64,000 nt of DNA. It comes from an uncultured Paracoccaceae bacterium (lineage in GTDB: Bacteria > Pseudomonadota > Alphaproteobacteria > Rhodobacterales > Rhodobacteraceae). The DNA lies in NCBI GenBank assembly GCA_947503965.1, contig CANNFU010000008.1, positions 1 through 64,000 on the forward strand. The letters run 5' to 3'. Below the pieces are notes generated by a model. It made no database searches. It had not been told where the DNA came from and saw only the letters and a list, made by a program, of their open reading frames with translations. Numbering within the stretch: the stretch's first letter is position 1; every line of letters begins with the position of its first letter. The position numbers and the translations under genes are program-made. Positions 35,523 to 45,146 of this stretch are shown piece by piece.

Positions 35523-36533
35523 TTAGATAAACAGATGTGAAGTGGCGTTGAAGATATAGCCGATCAGGATGATGCCCGTCGTCACGATGCCGATGAACAC
35601 CGCCAAAAGCGGTAGTTTCACGACCCGTTTCAGCATGATCATCGATGGCAATGACAATGCGGTCACGGCCATCATGAAGGTGAGTGCGGTGCCAAGCCCG
35701 ACACCCTTTTCAACGAGGGCTTCGGCGATGGGCAAAGTGCCAAAGATGTCCGCGTACATCGGCACGCCTGCGACGGTCGCCACAAGAACGGACCACCACT
35801 TGTCCTGCCCCAACAGGGCCGAGATGAAGTCTTCCGGTATCCAGTTGTGAATGGCCGCACCAATCCCGACACCAATCAGGACATAAAGCCAGACCCGCGC
35901 GGCGATTTCCCGGACCTGGTCGCCGGCATAGCTCAGCCGCTCGCGTCTGCTGATCGTGCCGTCATTGTCATGGTCGCTGACCGGGCTTTGGTAGACAAAG
36001 GCGGCCACTTGCCCTTCCAGTTGTAGGCGCCCGATCAGCGTCCCGCCCAACACAGCCAGAACCAGCCCGATGACGACATAGGCCAAGGCAATGGACCAGT
36101 TAAAGATGCTCGCCAGCAGGATGACCGAGGCCAGATCGACCAGCGGCGACGAAATCAGAAATGAAAACGTAACCGCCAGCGGCAACCCCGCACTGGTGAA
36201 CCCGATGAACAGCGGGATTGATGAGCAGGAACAGAACGGGGTGATGGTGCCCAGCAGGGCCGCCAATGTGTTCGCCCACAGCCCCTGCCGCTGGCCCAGA
36301 ATACGGCGGGTGCGCTCGGGTGGGAAATAGCTTTGCACATAAGAAATGCTGAAAATCAGGACCGAGAGCAGAATGAAAATCTTGATCACATCATAGATAA
36401 AGAAATGCACGCTGCCGCCGACCCGGCTGACCGGGTCCAGCCCCATGCCATCCCGTACCAACAAAGTGACAAGGTCTGACAACCACTGCATGCGCAGCAA
36501 TTGGTCATTGAGCCAGATAAAGACGTCCTGCAC
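35523..36533 (-). CDS. Permease of the DUF318/UPF0718 family
   Basis: A 336-residue membrane protein with about eight helices in two halves; motifs GTITPFCSCSSIPLFIGF and GVPMYADIFGTLPIAEAL are diagnostic. The CSCSS cysteines are usual for this family, which is linked with arsenic, heavy-metal or sulfur-compound export but has no firm general substrate. Start is GTG at 36533 after GGAG. It heads an operon with the thioredoxin-like and cysteine-rich proteins and is divergent from hoxF, sharing the FixK/FNR box. Confidence 0.85.
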   Translation of the reverse strand: MQDVFIWLNDQLLRMQWLSDLVTLLVRDGMGLDPVSRVGGSVHFFIYDVIKIFILLSVLIFSISYVQSYFPPERTRRILGQRQGLWANTLAALLGTITPFCSCSSIPLFIGFTSAGLPLAVTFSFLISSPLVDLASVILLASIFNWSIALAYVVIGLVLAVLGGTLIGRLQLEGQVAAFVYQSPVSDHDNDGTISRRERLSYAGDQVREIAARVWLYVLIGVGIGAAIHNWIPEDFISALLGQDKWWSVLVATVAGVPMYADIFGTLPIAEALVEKGVGLGTALTFMMAVTALSLPSMIMLKRVVKLPLLAVFIGIVTTGIILIGYIFNATSHLFI

Positions 36534-36587
36534 CTGAAAACTCCGCCATGGGTCGCGGCAGTGCTATCGGGGAAGGTGGATTTCACA

Positions 36588-36601
36588 TTGATACAAATCA
36601 A
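36588..36601. promoter_or_regulatory. FixK/FNR-type box, full consensus
   Basis: TTGATACAAATCAA matches TTGAT-N4-ATCAA at every fixed position. It lies 54 bases from the permease start and 67 from hoxF. Confidence 0.88.
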
Positions 36602-36668
36602 ACAGCATTCCTTCGTCGCGTGTTAGCGTTAGCAGAACACGCCGTAGACGCAGGGATGCGACAACGAC

Positions 36669-38513
36669 ATGACAACAGGAACAACGCAAGACACAGATCA
36701 GGGCCAGATCGCGCTGATCTGTGCGCGCCATGACAATGATCCGCACCGGATGCTGGATATCCTGCGTGATGTGCAGGACAGGTTTCGCTGCATTTCGCGG
36801 GCGACGATGCAGACTGTGGCCGAAAAAACCGGGCTGACAGAGGTCGCGGTGGAAGGTGTTGCCAGCTTCTATGCCTTTCTGTCTTTGGAACCCAAAGGCC
36901 GCGTCACGATCCGGTTGTGCGATGATATCGTGGACCGGTTCGCGGGGCTGGTAGAGGTGACCGAAGCCTTTGAGGCGGCACTGGGGATCACCGTCGGCCA
37001 GACCTCCGCCGATGGGGTGTTCTCGCTTGAATATACCCCATGCATCGGCATGTGCGATCAGGCCCCGGCGGCGATGATCAATGATTTGGTCGTCACGAAC
37101 CTGACACCGGAAAAGGTGCGCGAGATTACGGCTGCCTTGAAAGATGGCAAGCGTCCGGAGGATCTGATCTCGGACCGGTTTGATGACCTGTCCCCGCATG
37201 CCCGGGCGACGCGGATGGTTGACAACAACATCAGACATGCAGGGGCGGTATTGCTGGGGCCTGTCCCGGCCGATGCCGGGTTGCAAAAGGCGCTGGAACA
37301 GACCCCGGCCCGCATCATCGAGGAGATCGAAGCAAGCGGGTTGCGCGGCTGTGGCGGTGCCGGCTTCACGACGGGTATGAAATGGCGGTTTGCGGCGCAG
37401 GCTGAAGCCGACCGCAAGTTCATCATTTGCAACGCTGATGAGGGTGAGCCGGGGACGTTCAAGGACCGTGTGCTGCTGACAGAGCGTCCGCATCTGCTGA
37501 TCGAAGGGATGACGATTGCAGCGCGGGCGGTTGGGGCGCGTGAAGGTATTCTGTATCTGCGTGGCGAGTATGTGTATTTGCGCCCGCTGATCGAGGAGGT
37601 TCTGGCGGAACGGCGTGCGAAAGGTCTTTTGGGTAAGACCATTATGGGTGTTGAAGGGTTTGATTTTGACATCCGTCTGCAGATGGGCGCAGGCGCTTAT
37701 ATCTGTGGTGAAGAGGGTGCGCTGATCAGTTCCTGCGAGGGGTTGCCGGGTGAGCCCAAGACGCGGCCGCCGTTTCCCGTGACTTGCGGCTATCTGGGGT
37801 TTCCGACCGTCGTGAACAATGTCGAGACCTTTTGCCATGCGGCGCGCATTCTGGATTGCGGGGCGCAGTGGTTTTTCGACATGGGGACGGAGGGCAGCCA
37901 CGGCACCAAGCTTTTCAGTGTCTCCGGCGACTGCATCAATCCCGGGATTTACGAACTGTCCTATGGCCTGTCGGTGCGCGCGCTGCTGGAGATGGCGGGG
38001 GGTGAGGATGCTGCCGCCGTGCTGGTCGGCGGCCCGAGCGGGACGATGATTGCCCGTGATACGTTTGATCGCAAGCTGACCTTTGACGATCTGGCGACCG
38101 GCGGAGCGATTGTTGTTTTCTCTGCCGAGCGGAACATTCTGGAGATCGTCGAATATTACATGTCGTTCTTCGTGCATGAAAGCTGCGGTTATTGCACGCC
38201 GTGCCGGGTGGGCAATGTGTTTCTGCAAAAGGCGGTGGCGAAGTTTCGTCAGGGCCTCGCCAACCCTGCCGACATTGCCTACCTTAAGGACCTGTCCGCG
38301 ACGATTATCGAGACCAGCCGCTGTGGTCTGGGCATGACGTCGCCCAATCCGATCCTGTCGACCTTGGAAAACTTTCCGCTGGTCTATTCGGCGATGGTCA
38401 AGCCGCCCAAGGACCGTATCCGCGCGACCTTTGACATTCAGTCCGCCATCAGCGACGCGCGTGTTCTCGCGAAACGCCGCTCTTCGATCTATGACAAGGA
38501 TTTCACCAAATGA
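36669..38513 (+). CDS. hoxF: NAD-reducing [NiFe] hydrogenase diaphorase subunit HoxF
   Basis: A 614-residue fusion of a NuoE-like domain (about residues 1-165) and a NuoF-like domain (about 190-600). The latter shows the NAD/FMN site GCGGAGFTTGMKW and CNADEGEPGTFKDR, GAYICGEEGALISS, and the 4Fe-4S ligands SCGYCTPC and a later SRCGLG. It passes electrons from hydrogen to NAD+. In the NuoE-like part only Cys84, Cys125 and Cys129 are visible; the position five after Cys84, normally the second cluster ligand, is Asp89. It heads the hox-hyp operon, and its stop overlaps hoxU. Confidence 0.93.
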   Translation: MTTGTTQDTDQGQIALICARHDNDPHRMLDILRDVQDRFRCISRATMQTVAEKTGLTEVAVEGVASFYAFLSLEPKGRVTIRLCDDIVDRFAGLVEVTEAFEAALGITVGQTSADGVFSLEYTPCIGMCDQAPAAMINDLVVTNLTPEKVREITAALKDGKRPEDLISDRFDDLSPHARATRMVDNNIRHAGAVLLGPVPADAGLQKALEQTPARIIEEIEASGLRGCGGAGFTTGMKWRFAAQAEADRKFIICNADEGEPGTFKDRVLLTERPHLLIEGMTIAARAVGAREGILYLRGEYVYLRPLIEEVLAERRAKGLLGKTIMGVEGFDFDIRLQMGAGAYICGEEGALISSCEGLPGEPKTRPPFPVTCGYLGFPTVVNNVETFCHAARILDCGAQWFFDMGTEGSHGTKLFSVSGDCINPGIYELSYGLSVRALLEMAGGEDAAAVLVGGPSGTMIARDTFDRKLTFDDLATGGAIVVFSAERNILEIVEYYMSFFVHESCGYCTPCRVGNVFLQKAVAKFRQGLANPADIAYLKDLSATIIETSRCGLGMTSPNPILSTLENFPLVYSAMVKPPKDRIRATFDIQSAISDARVLAKRRSSIYDKDFTK

Positions 38514-39223
38514 GCGGGTTCAGCTTTCAGATCGACGGCGTCGAGGTCACCGCCAAGAACGGTCAGACGATCATGGAGGCGGCGGATGAGGCGGGGATCT
38601 ATATCCCGCGTCTCTGCGATCATGAGGGGCTGCGCCATCAGGGCGGTTGCCGGGTCTGCACGGTCAAGGCGGGCGGGCGCAGTGTGGCCGCCTGCACTCA
38701 GCCCGCCGCGCCTGATCTGGTGGTCGAGAACGAGACGCCCCACATCAACAAGCTGCGTCGCGATCTGGTGGGGATGCTGTTCAACGAGGGCAACCATCTG
38801 TGCCCCATTTGCGAGGCCAGCGGGAATTGTGAGTTGCAGGCGATGGCGTACCGGCTGGGGATGACGGAGCCGACCAAGTTCCCCTATCTGGAGCCCTGCC
38901 GCCCGGTTGATGCCAGCCACCCTGATATCGCGCTGGACAATAACCGCTGTATTTCCTGCGGGCGTTGTGTGCGGGCGTCGCAGGATGTCGATGGCAAAGG
39001 CGTATTTGGCTATGTCGGGCGCGGCATTCACCGCCATATCGCAGCGAATGGTCCGAATTTGCGGCATACGGATGCCGAGGTGACGGACTTTGCCATATCG
39101 GCTGAGGTGTGCCCGGTGGGTTGCATCATTCGCAAGCGCGAGGGCTTTGCCCGGCCCATCGGTGAACGGGATTATGACGACCACCTGATCGGCTATGACA
39201 TCGAGAAGAAGCGCGATGAATGA
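38510..39223 (+). CDS. hoxU: NAD-reducing hydrogenase diaphorase subunit HoxU
   Basis: A 237-residue electron-transfer subunit with an N-terminal [2Fe-2S] domain (PRLCDHEGLRHQGGCRVC), a NuoG-type His/Cys site (HLCPICEASGNCELQ) and a ferredoxin-like pair (NRCISCGRCVRA and AEVCPVGCI). It carries electrons between HoxF and HoxY. No HoxE gene is present, as in the four-subunit soluble hydrogenase of Ralstonia. Starts in the hoxF stop; its own end overlaps hoxY by eight bases. Confidence 0.93.
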   Translation: MSGFSFQIDGVEVTAKNGQTIMEAADEAGIYIPRLCDHEGLRHQGGCRVCTVKAGGRSVAACTQPAAPDLVVENETPHINKLRRDLVGMLFNEGNHLCPICEASGNCELQAMAYRLGMTEPTKFPYLEPCRPVDASHPDIALDNNRCISCGRCVRASQDVDGKGVFGYVGRGIHRHIAANGPNLRHTDAEVTDFAISAEVCPVGCIIRKREGFARPIGERDYDDHLIGYDIEKKRDE

Positions 39224-39785
39224 TCTGCCCAAAGCCCGTATTGCCACCGCATCACTTGCGGGCTGTTTCGGTTGCCATATGGCATTGCTGGACATCGACG
39301 AGCGGCTGATCGAGTTGATGAAGCTGGTGGAGTTTGACCGTTCGCCGCTGACGGACATCAAACGGTTCACCCGCCGCTGCGATATCGGGATTATCGAGGG
39401 CGGCTGCTGCAACGAGGAAAACGTGCATGTGCTGCAGGATTTCCGGCGCAATTGTGATATCCTTGTGGGCATCGGGCAATGTGCGATCATGGGTGGGCTG
39501 CCCGCGATGCGCAATGCGATCATGCATTCGGATGAACCCCTGCGCGAATGTCTGGAAGAGGCGTATATCAGGGGTCCGTTCACGCAGAACAAGACCCAGA
39601 TCATCCCGAACGATCCAGCCCTGCCGCTGCTGCTGGACAAGGTTTACCCGTGTTCCGAAGTGGTCGAGATCGACTACCAGATCCCCGGCTGCGCACCGAC
39701 GGGTGACGTGATTTTCGAGGCACTGGCTGGGTTGCTGAGTGGCCGGTTTCAGGGGTTCGAACGCGCACATATCCGCTTTGACTAG
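39216..39785 (+). CDS. hoxY: [NiFe] hydrogenase small subunit HoxY
   Basis: A 189-residue small subunit carrying the proximal Fe-S cluster: cysteines in SLAGCFGCHMALLD, IIEGGCCNEEN, IGQCAIMGG and IPGCAPTGD. No Tat signal, so the enzyme is cytoplasmic. The ATG at 39216 fits; the upstream extension lies in hoxU. Length matches group 3d HoxY. Confidence 0.93.
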   Translation: MNDLPKARIATASLAGCFGCHMALLDIDERLIELMKLVEFDRSPLTDIKRFTRRCDIGIIEGGCCNEENVHVLQDFRRNCDILVGIGQCAIMGGLPAMRNAIMHSDEPLRECLEEAYIRGPFTQNKTQIIPNDPALPLLLDKVYPCSEVVEIDYQIPGCAPTGDVIFEALAGLLSGRFQGFERAHIRFD

Positions 39786-39796
39786 GGGGCCAATGG

Positions 39797-41239
39797 ATGG
39801 CTGAACCACGACTGATCGAAATCTCGCCTGTGACCCGCGTCGAAGGGCATGGCAAGGTGACGATCCACCTCGACAAGGATGGGATGGTGGATGAAGCCCG
39901 GTTGCATATCGTGGAGTTTCGCGGATTTGAGCGTTTCATTCATGGTCGTTTGCTGTGGGAGGTGCCGGTGATCGTGCAGCGCTTGTGTGGCATCTGCCCG
40001 GTCAGCCACCATCTGGCCGCCGCCAAGGCGATGGATGTGATCTGTGGCGTTGATCAACTGCCGCCCACGGCGGAAAAGATGCGCCGCCTGATGCACTACG
40101 GGCAGGTGATGCAAAGCCATGTGCTGCATTTCTTTCATTTGGCAGCACCTGATCTGCTGTTTGGTTTCGATGCCCCTGCAGAACGCCGCAATATCTTTGA
40201 GGTGCTGCGCGAAAAGCCGGAACTGGGCCGTCGCGCGATCATGATGCGCAAGTTCGGGCAGGATATTATCGAGGCAACGGCGGGCAAGAAGATCCACGGG
40301 ACTGCCGCGATCCCCGGCGGGATCAATCGCAACCTGCCAATTGAGACGCGCGATGGATTTCTGAAAACCGTGGCCGAGATGCAGGACTGGTCGCTGGATG
40401 CCCTGGCGCTTGCGCGGGATTATACGCTGGAACATGCCGAATTGGTGGGTGGTTTTGCGTCTTTCCCGTCGAAATACATGTCGCTGGTCCGGGAAGGCGA
40501 CGGCGCGCTGGACCTATACCACGGCAATCTGCGGATGATTGATGCCGAGGGCGGCACGATTTTTGATCAGTTGCCTTATGACAGGTATCACGAGGTGCTG
40601 GTCGAGGATGTGCGGTCGTGGTCCTACATGAAATTCCCGTTCATCAAGGAGATCGGGCCAGACACGGGTTGGTACCGCGTTGGCCCGCTGGCCCGTATGA
40701 ATACCGTCAGCCTGATTGATACACCGCTGGCGAACGCCGCCCGCGAGGAGCTGATGGCGGCGCATGGTACGGTGAAGGTTCACGCGGTTCTTGCCAACCA
40801 CTGGGCGCGCATGATCGAGGTGCTGCATTGTGTCGAGAAGATTACCGAATTGCTGCATGACCCTGATCTGCAGGGCACGGACCTGAAAGCCACTGGCGAC
40901 CGGCGCGAGGAAGGCATCGGGGTGATCGAGGCGCCCCGCGGTAACCTGATCCACCATTACAAGGTCGATGAGAATGATCAGGTCACCTATTGCAACCTGA
41001 TTGTGTCGACGACCCATAACAATGAGGGCATGAACCGCGCGGTCAAGGATGTGGCGGTCAAGCATATCTCGGGGCAGCCGGAGATTACCGAGGGGATGCT
41101 GAACCATGTGGAGGTGGCGATCCGCGCCTATGACCCGTGCCTGTCCTGCGCCACCCATGCGCTGGGGCAGATGCCGCTGGAGGTGGAGTTGCTGGATGCT
41201 GCGGGTCAGACCCTGGATAAACGGGCGCGGGCGACATGA
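39797..41239 (+). CDS. hoxH: [NiFe] hydrogenase large subunit HoxH
   Basis: A 480-residue catalytic subunit with both nickel-ligand motifs: RLCGICPVSHH near residue 64 and DPCLSCATHALGQMP near the C-terminus. About 25 residues follow the final motif His, which is the extension removed by a maturation protease once nickel is inserted; hoxW follows directly and overlaps the stop. Together with HoxF, HoxU and HoxY it forms a bidirectional or H2-oxidising NAD-linked enzyme. Confidence 0.95.
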   Translation: MAEPRLIEISPVTRVEGHGKVTIHLDKDGMVDEARLHIVEFRGFERFIHGRLLWEVPVIVQRLCGICPVSHHLAAAKAMDVICGVDQLPPTAEKMRRLMHYGQVMQSHVLHFFHLAAPDLLFGFDAPAERRNIFEVLREKPELGRRAIMMRKFGQDIIEATAGKKIHGTAAIPGGINRNLPIETRDGFLKTVAEMQDWSLDALALARDYTLEHAELVGGFASFPSKYMSLVREGDGALDLYHGNLRMIDAEGGTIFDQLPYDRYHEVLVEDVRSWSYMKFPFIKEIGPDTGWYRVGPLARMNTVSLIDTPLANAAREELMAAHGTVKVHAVLANHWARMIEVLHCVEKITELLHDPDLQGTDLKATGDRREEGIGVIEAPRGNLIHHYKVDENDQVTYCNLIVSTTHNNEGMNRAVKDVAVKHISGQPEITEGMLNHVEVAIRAYDPCLSCATHALGQMPLEVELLDAAGQTLDKRARAT

Positions 41240-41685
41240 TCCGCCTGATCGGATATGGCAACCCGGGGCGGGGGGATGACGGGCTGGGCCCGGCCTTTGC
41301 CGCGCGTATGGGCGATGTGCCGGGGGTGGTGGTGTCGACCGATTATCAACTGACCGTGGATCATGCGCTGTGGATTGCCGAGGCGGAGCGGGTTGTGTTT
41401 GTCGATGCGCTGATCCGGTCGGATGCGCCGTTTGAATTCGCGCCGGTTGGGCCGTCAGTCATGCATGATGTGACCAGTCACAGCCTGAGCCCGGCGGCTG
41501 TCCTGGCCTTGTCGGGAACGTTGTTCGGGGCTGCGCCTGAAGCGTTTGTGCTGGGGATCACGGGGTATGAGTTTGGTGAGGTGAAGGAAGGTTTGAGCGC
41601 GAGGGCTGAGGAAAACCTGCGTTTGGCGCTGGCGTTTTTTGACGATTGGCTGGTGCGGTCTGACGGGGGATTTGCCCATGCATGA
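41236..41685 (+). CDS. hoxW: Hydrogenase maturation endopeptidase HoxW
   Basis: A 149-residue HycI/HyaD-fold protease with GYGNPGRGDDGLGPAFA (metal-binding Asp/Glu region), VDALI and HSLSPAAVLAL, which recognises nickel in the large-subunit precursor and cuts its C-terminal tail. Starts within the hoxH stop; overlaps hypA by eight bases. Confidence 0.9.
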   Translation: MIRLIGYGNPGRGDDGLGPAFAARMGDVPGVVVSTDYQLTVDHALWIAEAERVVFVDALIRSDAPFEFAPVGPSVMHDVTSHSLSPAAVLALSGTLFGAAPEAFVLGITGYEFGEVKEGLSARAEENLRLALAFFDDWLVRSDGGFAHA

Positions 41686-42019
41686 AATGTCCCTGTGCGA
41701 GAATATTCGCGATATCATTCAGGAACAGGCCGCTGAGAGCGGGTTTGTTCGGGTCAATCGGGTCTGGCTGGAGGTGGGGGCGTTGTCCTGTGTTGAACCG
41801 GACGCGCTGCGCTTTGGATTTGATGTGGTGATGCGCGGGTCGGTGGCGGAAGGTGCCGCGCTGGAGATTGCAACGCCAGCGGCGAAGGGGCGGTGTCTGG
41901 CGTGTGGGCAGGTGGCTGTGGTTGCACATCGTTATGATCCGTGCCCCGCTTGCGGCGCGGTGGAGATGCAGGTGACCCAGGGCGATGCATTGAAGATCAG
42001 CAAATTGGAGGTCGTGTGA
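41678..42019 (+). CDS. hypA: Hydrogenase nickel incorporation protein HypA
   Basis: A 113-residue protein starting [10 protein letters not shown], whose His2 is the conserved nickel ligand, with a zinc site of two CxxC pairs (CLAC and CPAC, about residues 72-95). It delivers nickel with HypB. The stop overlaps hypB (TGATG). Confidence 0.93.
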   Translation: MHEMSLCENIRDIIQEQAAESGFVRVNRVWLEVGALSCVEPDALRFGFDVVMRGSVAEGAALEIATPAAKGRCLACGQVAVVAHRYDPCPACGAVEMQVTQGDALKISKLEVV

Positions 42020-42756
42020 TGTGCGGGACATGCGGATGTGGTGACGGGCAGGTGCAGATCGACGGCAGGCACCATCATGGTGATGCGCGCGAGATCGTGC
42101 TGGAACGCGATATCATGGCCAAGAATGATGGTTATGCGACTGCCAATCGCCAGCGGCTTCGTGACGGTGGTATTCTGGCGTTGAACCTTGTGTCCAGTCC
42201 GGGGTCTGGCAAGACATCCCTGCTTGTGAAGACGATTGAGATGCTGAGTGATGTGGCCTGTTCAGTGATCGAAGGTGATCAGCAGACATCGCATGACGCC
42301 GACCGTATCCGTGCGACGGGCGCGCCTGCGGTGCAGATCAATACCGGCAAGGGCTGCCATCTGGATGCGCATATGGTGGGGCATGCGGTGGATGATCTGG
42401 CCCCGCTGCCCGGCTCGATCCTGTTTATTGAGAATGTCGGCAATCTGGTTTGCCCCGCAGGTTTCGATCTGGGCGAGGCGCATAAGGTGGTTGTGCTGTC
42501 CGTAACCGAGGGTGAGGATAAACCGTTGAAATATCCCGATATGTTTGCGGCTGCTGATCTGGCGCTGATCAACAAGGCCGATCTTTTGCCGCATCTGGAT
42601 GTGGATATGGACCGGATTGTCGCCAATGCGCGCCGGATCAATCCAAAGCTGGATATCATCCGGATTTCGGCGCGGACGGGGGAGGGGATGCAGGATTGGC
42701 TGGACTGGATCCGCGCGGCGCAGGCGGCTATGCGCCCTGCCACGGCGGCGGAATAA
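42019..42756 (+). CDS. hypB: Hydrogenase/nickel-insertion GTPase HypB
   Basis: A 245-residue G3E GTPase. It starts [10 protein letters not shown] (N-terminal CxxCxC nickel site), followed by a very short HHH stretch in place of the long His-rich segment of some HypBs, then the P-loop [20 protein letters not shown], and NKADLL for guanine recognition. GGAGG precedes the ATG. It hands over nickel under GTP control. Confidence 0.94.
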   Translation: MCGTCGCGDGQVQIDGRHHHGDAREIVLERDIMAKNDGYATANRQRLRDGGILALNLVSSPGSGKTSLLVKTIEMLSDVACSVIEGDQQTSHDADRIRATGAPAVQINTGKGCHLDAHMVGHAVDDLAPLPGSILFIENVGNLVCPAGFDLGEAHKVVVLSVTEGEDKPLKYPDMFAAADLALINKADLLPHLDVDMDRIVANARRINPKLDIIRISARTGEGMQDWLDWIRAAQAAMRPATAAE

Positions 42757-43007
42757 TGTGCCTTGCCATCCCCGCCCGCGTTTTGCGCATCGAGCCGGAT
42801 GACATGGCCGTCGTCGCGGTTGAGAATGTGAAGAAGCGCATCTCGACCGCCTTGCTGGATCAGGTGGCAGAGGGCGATTACGTGCTGGTGCATGTGGGTT
42901 ACGCCCTGCATCTGCTGAGCGAGGAGGAAGCGGCGCATACGCTCGCGTTGATGGCCGAAGCAGGTGTTCTGGAGGAAGAACTGGCGGACATCAGGGGGGA
43001 GACCTGA
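42756..43007 (+). CDS. hypC: Hydrogenase assembly chaperone HypC
   Basis: An 83-residue protein starting MCLAIPARV, in which Cys2 is the ligand for the Fe(CN)2CO precursor handled with HypD. It overlaps hypB and hypD by one base each. Confidence 0.93.
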   Translation: MCLAIPARVLRIEPDDMAVVAVENVKKRISTALLDQVAEGDYVLVHVGYALHLLSEEEAAHTLALMAEAGVLEEELADIRGET

Positions 43008-44143
43008 TGCGCTATATCAGTGAGTTCAGGGATCGGGCGCTGGCGGAAAAGCTGGCAAAGGGCATCGCGCAGGAGGCGGATGCGGCGCGCGATTATCACT
43101 TCATGGAGTTTTGCGGCGGGCATACCCATGCGATATTTCGTTATGGGGTGCAGGACCTGATGCCAGGGAATGTGCATTTTGTGCATGGCCCCGGTTGCCC
43201 GGTTTGCGTGCTGCCGGTGCGCCGGTTGGACGATGCGGTGGAACTGGCCGAGAAACACGACGTGATCTTATGTACCTATGGCGACATGATGCGCGTGCCC
43301 GGCACCGGGCAGCGGTCGCTGATCCGGGCAAAGGCGGATGGAGCCGATATCCGGATGGTTTATTCCACGCTGGATGCCCTGAAGGTGGCGCGGGAAAACC
43401 CGGACCGTCAGGTGGTGTTTTTCGCCATCGGGTTTGAGACGACGACACCGCCGACGGCGGTGGCGATCAGGATGGCGAAGGCGGAGGGGCTGACCAATTT
43501 TACGGTGTTCTGCAACCATGTCCTGACACCGGCGGCGATTGCGCATATCCTCGATTCCCCGGATTTTGCCCCGGGCGGGCCTGCGCGGATCGACGGGTTT
43601 CTGGGGCCGTCTCATGTGAGTGCGGTGATTGGATCACAACCCTACGAGGCGGCGGCGCAGAAATATCAAAAACCAGTAGTGATCGCCGGGTTTGAACCGC
43701 TGGATGTCATGCAATCGGTCCTGATGCTCATACGGCAGGCTAACGCAGGTCGTGCCGAGGTTGAAAACCAATACACCCGCGTTGTCACCCGCGAAGGCAA
43801 CCGCAAGGCGCAGGCTTTGGTGGCTGAAGTACTGGAGCTGCGCGATAGCTTTGAATGGCGTGGCTTGGGCGCCGTGCCGCACAGCGCCTTACAAATTTCT
43901 GATGATTTCGCCGCTTTCGATGCCGAAAAACGTTTCACAGTATCACAAAAACAATCACGCGAGGTGAAATCCTGCGAATGTCCTGCCGTGCTGCGCGGGG
44001 TAAAGAAACCTACGGATTGCAAGCTGTTTGGCACCGTCTGCACGCCGGACAATCCGATGGGTGCGTGTATGGTGTCGTCCGAAGGGGCCTGTGCCGCCTA
44101 TTGGAGTTACGGCCGCCAGCGCCAACCGGAGACCGCTGCATGA
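43007..44143 (+). CDS. hypD: Hydrogenase maturation protein HypD
   Basis: A 378-residue scaffold for Fe(CN)2CO assembly. Visible signatures are FCGGHTHAIFRYG, GPGCPVCVLP, FAIGFETTTPPTA and the C-terminal 4Fe-4S cysteines in SCECPAVL, CKLFGTVCTP and SEGACAAYW. Usual length. Start overlaps the hypC stop. Confidence 0.95.
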   Translation: MRYISEFRDRALAEKLAKGIAQEADAARDYHFMEFCGGHTHAIFRYGVQDLMPGNVHFVHGPGCPVCVLPVRRLDDAVELAEKHDVILCTYGDMMRVPGTGQRSLIRAKADGADIRMVYSTLDALKVARENPDRQVVFFAIGFETTTPPTAVAIRMAKAEGLTNFTVFCNHVLTPAAIAHILDSPDFAPGGPARIDGFLGPSHVSAVIGSQPYEAAAQKYQKPVVIAGFEPLDVMQSVLMLIRQANAGRAEVENQYTRVVTREGNRKAQALVAEVLELRDSFEWRGLGAVPHSALQISDDFAAFDAEKRFTVSQKQSREVKSCECPAVLRGVKKPTDCKLFGTVCTPDNPMGACMVSSEGACAAYWSYGRQRQPETAA

Positions 44144-45144
44144 GCACCGTCGATATGACCCATGGCGGCGGCGGGCGGGCGATGGCCGACCTGATCCGCG
44201 ATGTGTTTCACAAGCATCTGGGCAACCCGATCCTGGACCGAGGTGACGATGGGGGACGTGTTACCGTGCCGGGGCAGCGGCTGGTCATGTCCACCGATGG
44301 GCATGTTATTGCCCCGTTGTTCTTTCCCGGTGGCGATATTGGATCGCTTTCGGTGCATGGCACGATCAACGATCTGGCGATGATGGGGGCGAAACCGCTA
44401 TATCTGACAGCGGCGTTCATCCTTGAAGAGGGTTTCCCGCTTGCCGATCTGGAACGCGTCGTCTGGTCCATGGCCAATGCCGCGCGGGATGCTGATGTGC
44501 AGGTGATCAGCGGCGATACCAAGGTAGTCGAACGCGGCAAAGGCGATGGCGTTTTCATTACAACGACGGGCATTGGCGTGGTTGCTGACGGCGTGGACCT
44601 TTCTGCACATAATGTGCGGCCCGGTCATAGCGTGCTGGTCTCTGGCACGATGGGCGATCACGGCGTCGCGGTGCTGTCGAAACGCGAAAACCTGAGCTTT
44701 GAGACCGAGATCGTTTCTGACAGCGCCCCCCTGCATGGGCTGGTCTCCGACATGCTCGCGGCTGTTCCCGACATCACCACGCTGCGCGACCCCACGCGTG
44801 GCGGGCTGGCTGCGACGCTGAATGAAATTGCGACCACCGCCGGGGTAGGCATCACGTTGGACGAGGCGCAGATCCCGGTTGCCCCCGATGTAGCCGCCGC
44901 CTGCGAATTGCTGGGGCTTGATCCGCTGAATACCGCGAACGAAGGCAAGCTGATCGCCATTTGTCCGCGCGAAGACGCACAAACCCTGCTTGATACGATG
45001 CTGGAGCATCCGTTGGGCCGGAACGCTGCGATCATCGGTGAAACCATCGCTGATCCGGCACATCTTGTGCAGATGAAAACAGCCTTTGGCGGCACCCGCA
45101 TCGTTGACTGGCTGGCCGGTGAACAACTGCCGCGTATCTGCTAG
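44140..45144 (+). CDS. hypE: Hydrogenase maturation protein HypE
   Basis: A 334-residue member of the PurM-like ATP-binding family, starting MSTVDMTHGGGGRAMADLI (44140, in the hypD stop) and ending in the essential PRIC tail, whose Cys receives the carbamoyl from HypF and is dehydrated to thiocyanate. GDTKVVERGKGDG forms part of the nucleotide site. The long upstream in-frame extension is not coding. Confidence 0.94.
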   Translation: MSTVDMTHGGGGRAMADLIRDVFHKHLGNPILDRGDDGGRVTVPGQRLVMSTDGHVIAPLFFPGGDIGSLSVHGTINDLAMMGAKPLYLTAAFILEEGFPLADLERVVWSMANAARDADVQVISGDTKVVERGKGDGVFITTTGIGVVADGVDLSAHNVRPGHSVLVSGTMGDHGVAVLSKRENLSFETEIVSDSAPLHGLVSDMLAAVPDITTLRDPTRGGLAATLNEIATTAGVGITLDEAQIPVAPDVAAACELLGLDPLNTANEGKLIAICPREDAQTLLDTMLEHPLGRNAAIIGETIADPAHLVQMKTAFGGTRIVDWLAGEQLPRIC

Positions 45145-45146
45145 CG

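Noticed and set aside
36564..38228. Long minus-strand reading opposite hoxF (554 codons)
   Set aside because: Antisense to an intact HoxF and crossing the FixK/FNR box; no family features.
43978..44139. Extended N-terminus for HypE
   Set aside because: The extension lies within hypD in another frame; HypE homology begins at 44140.
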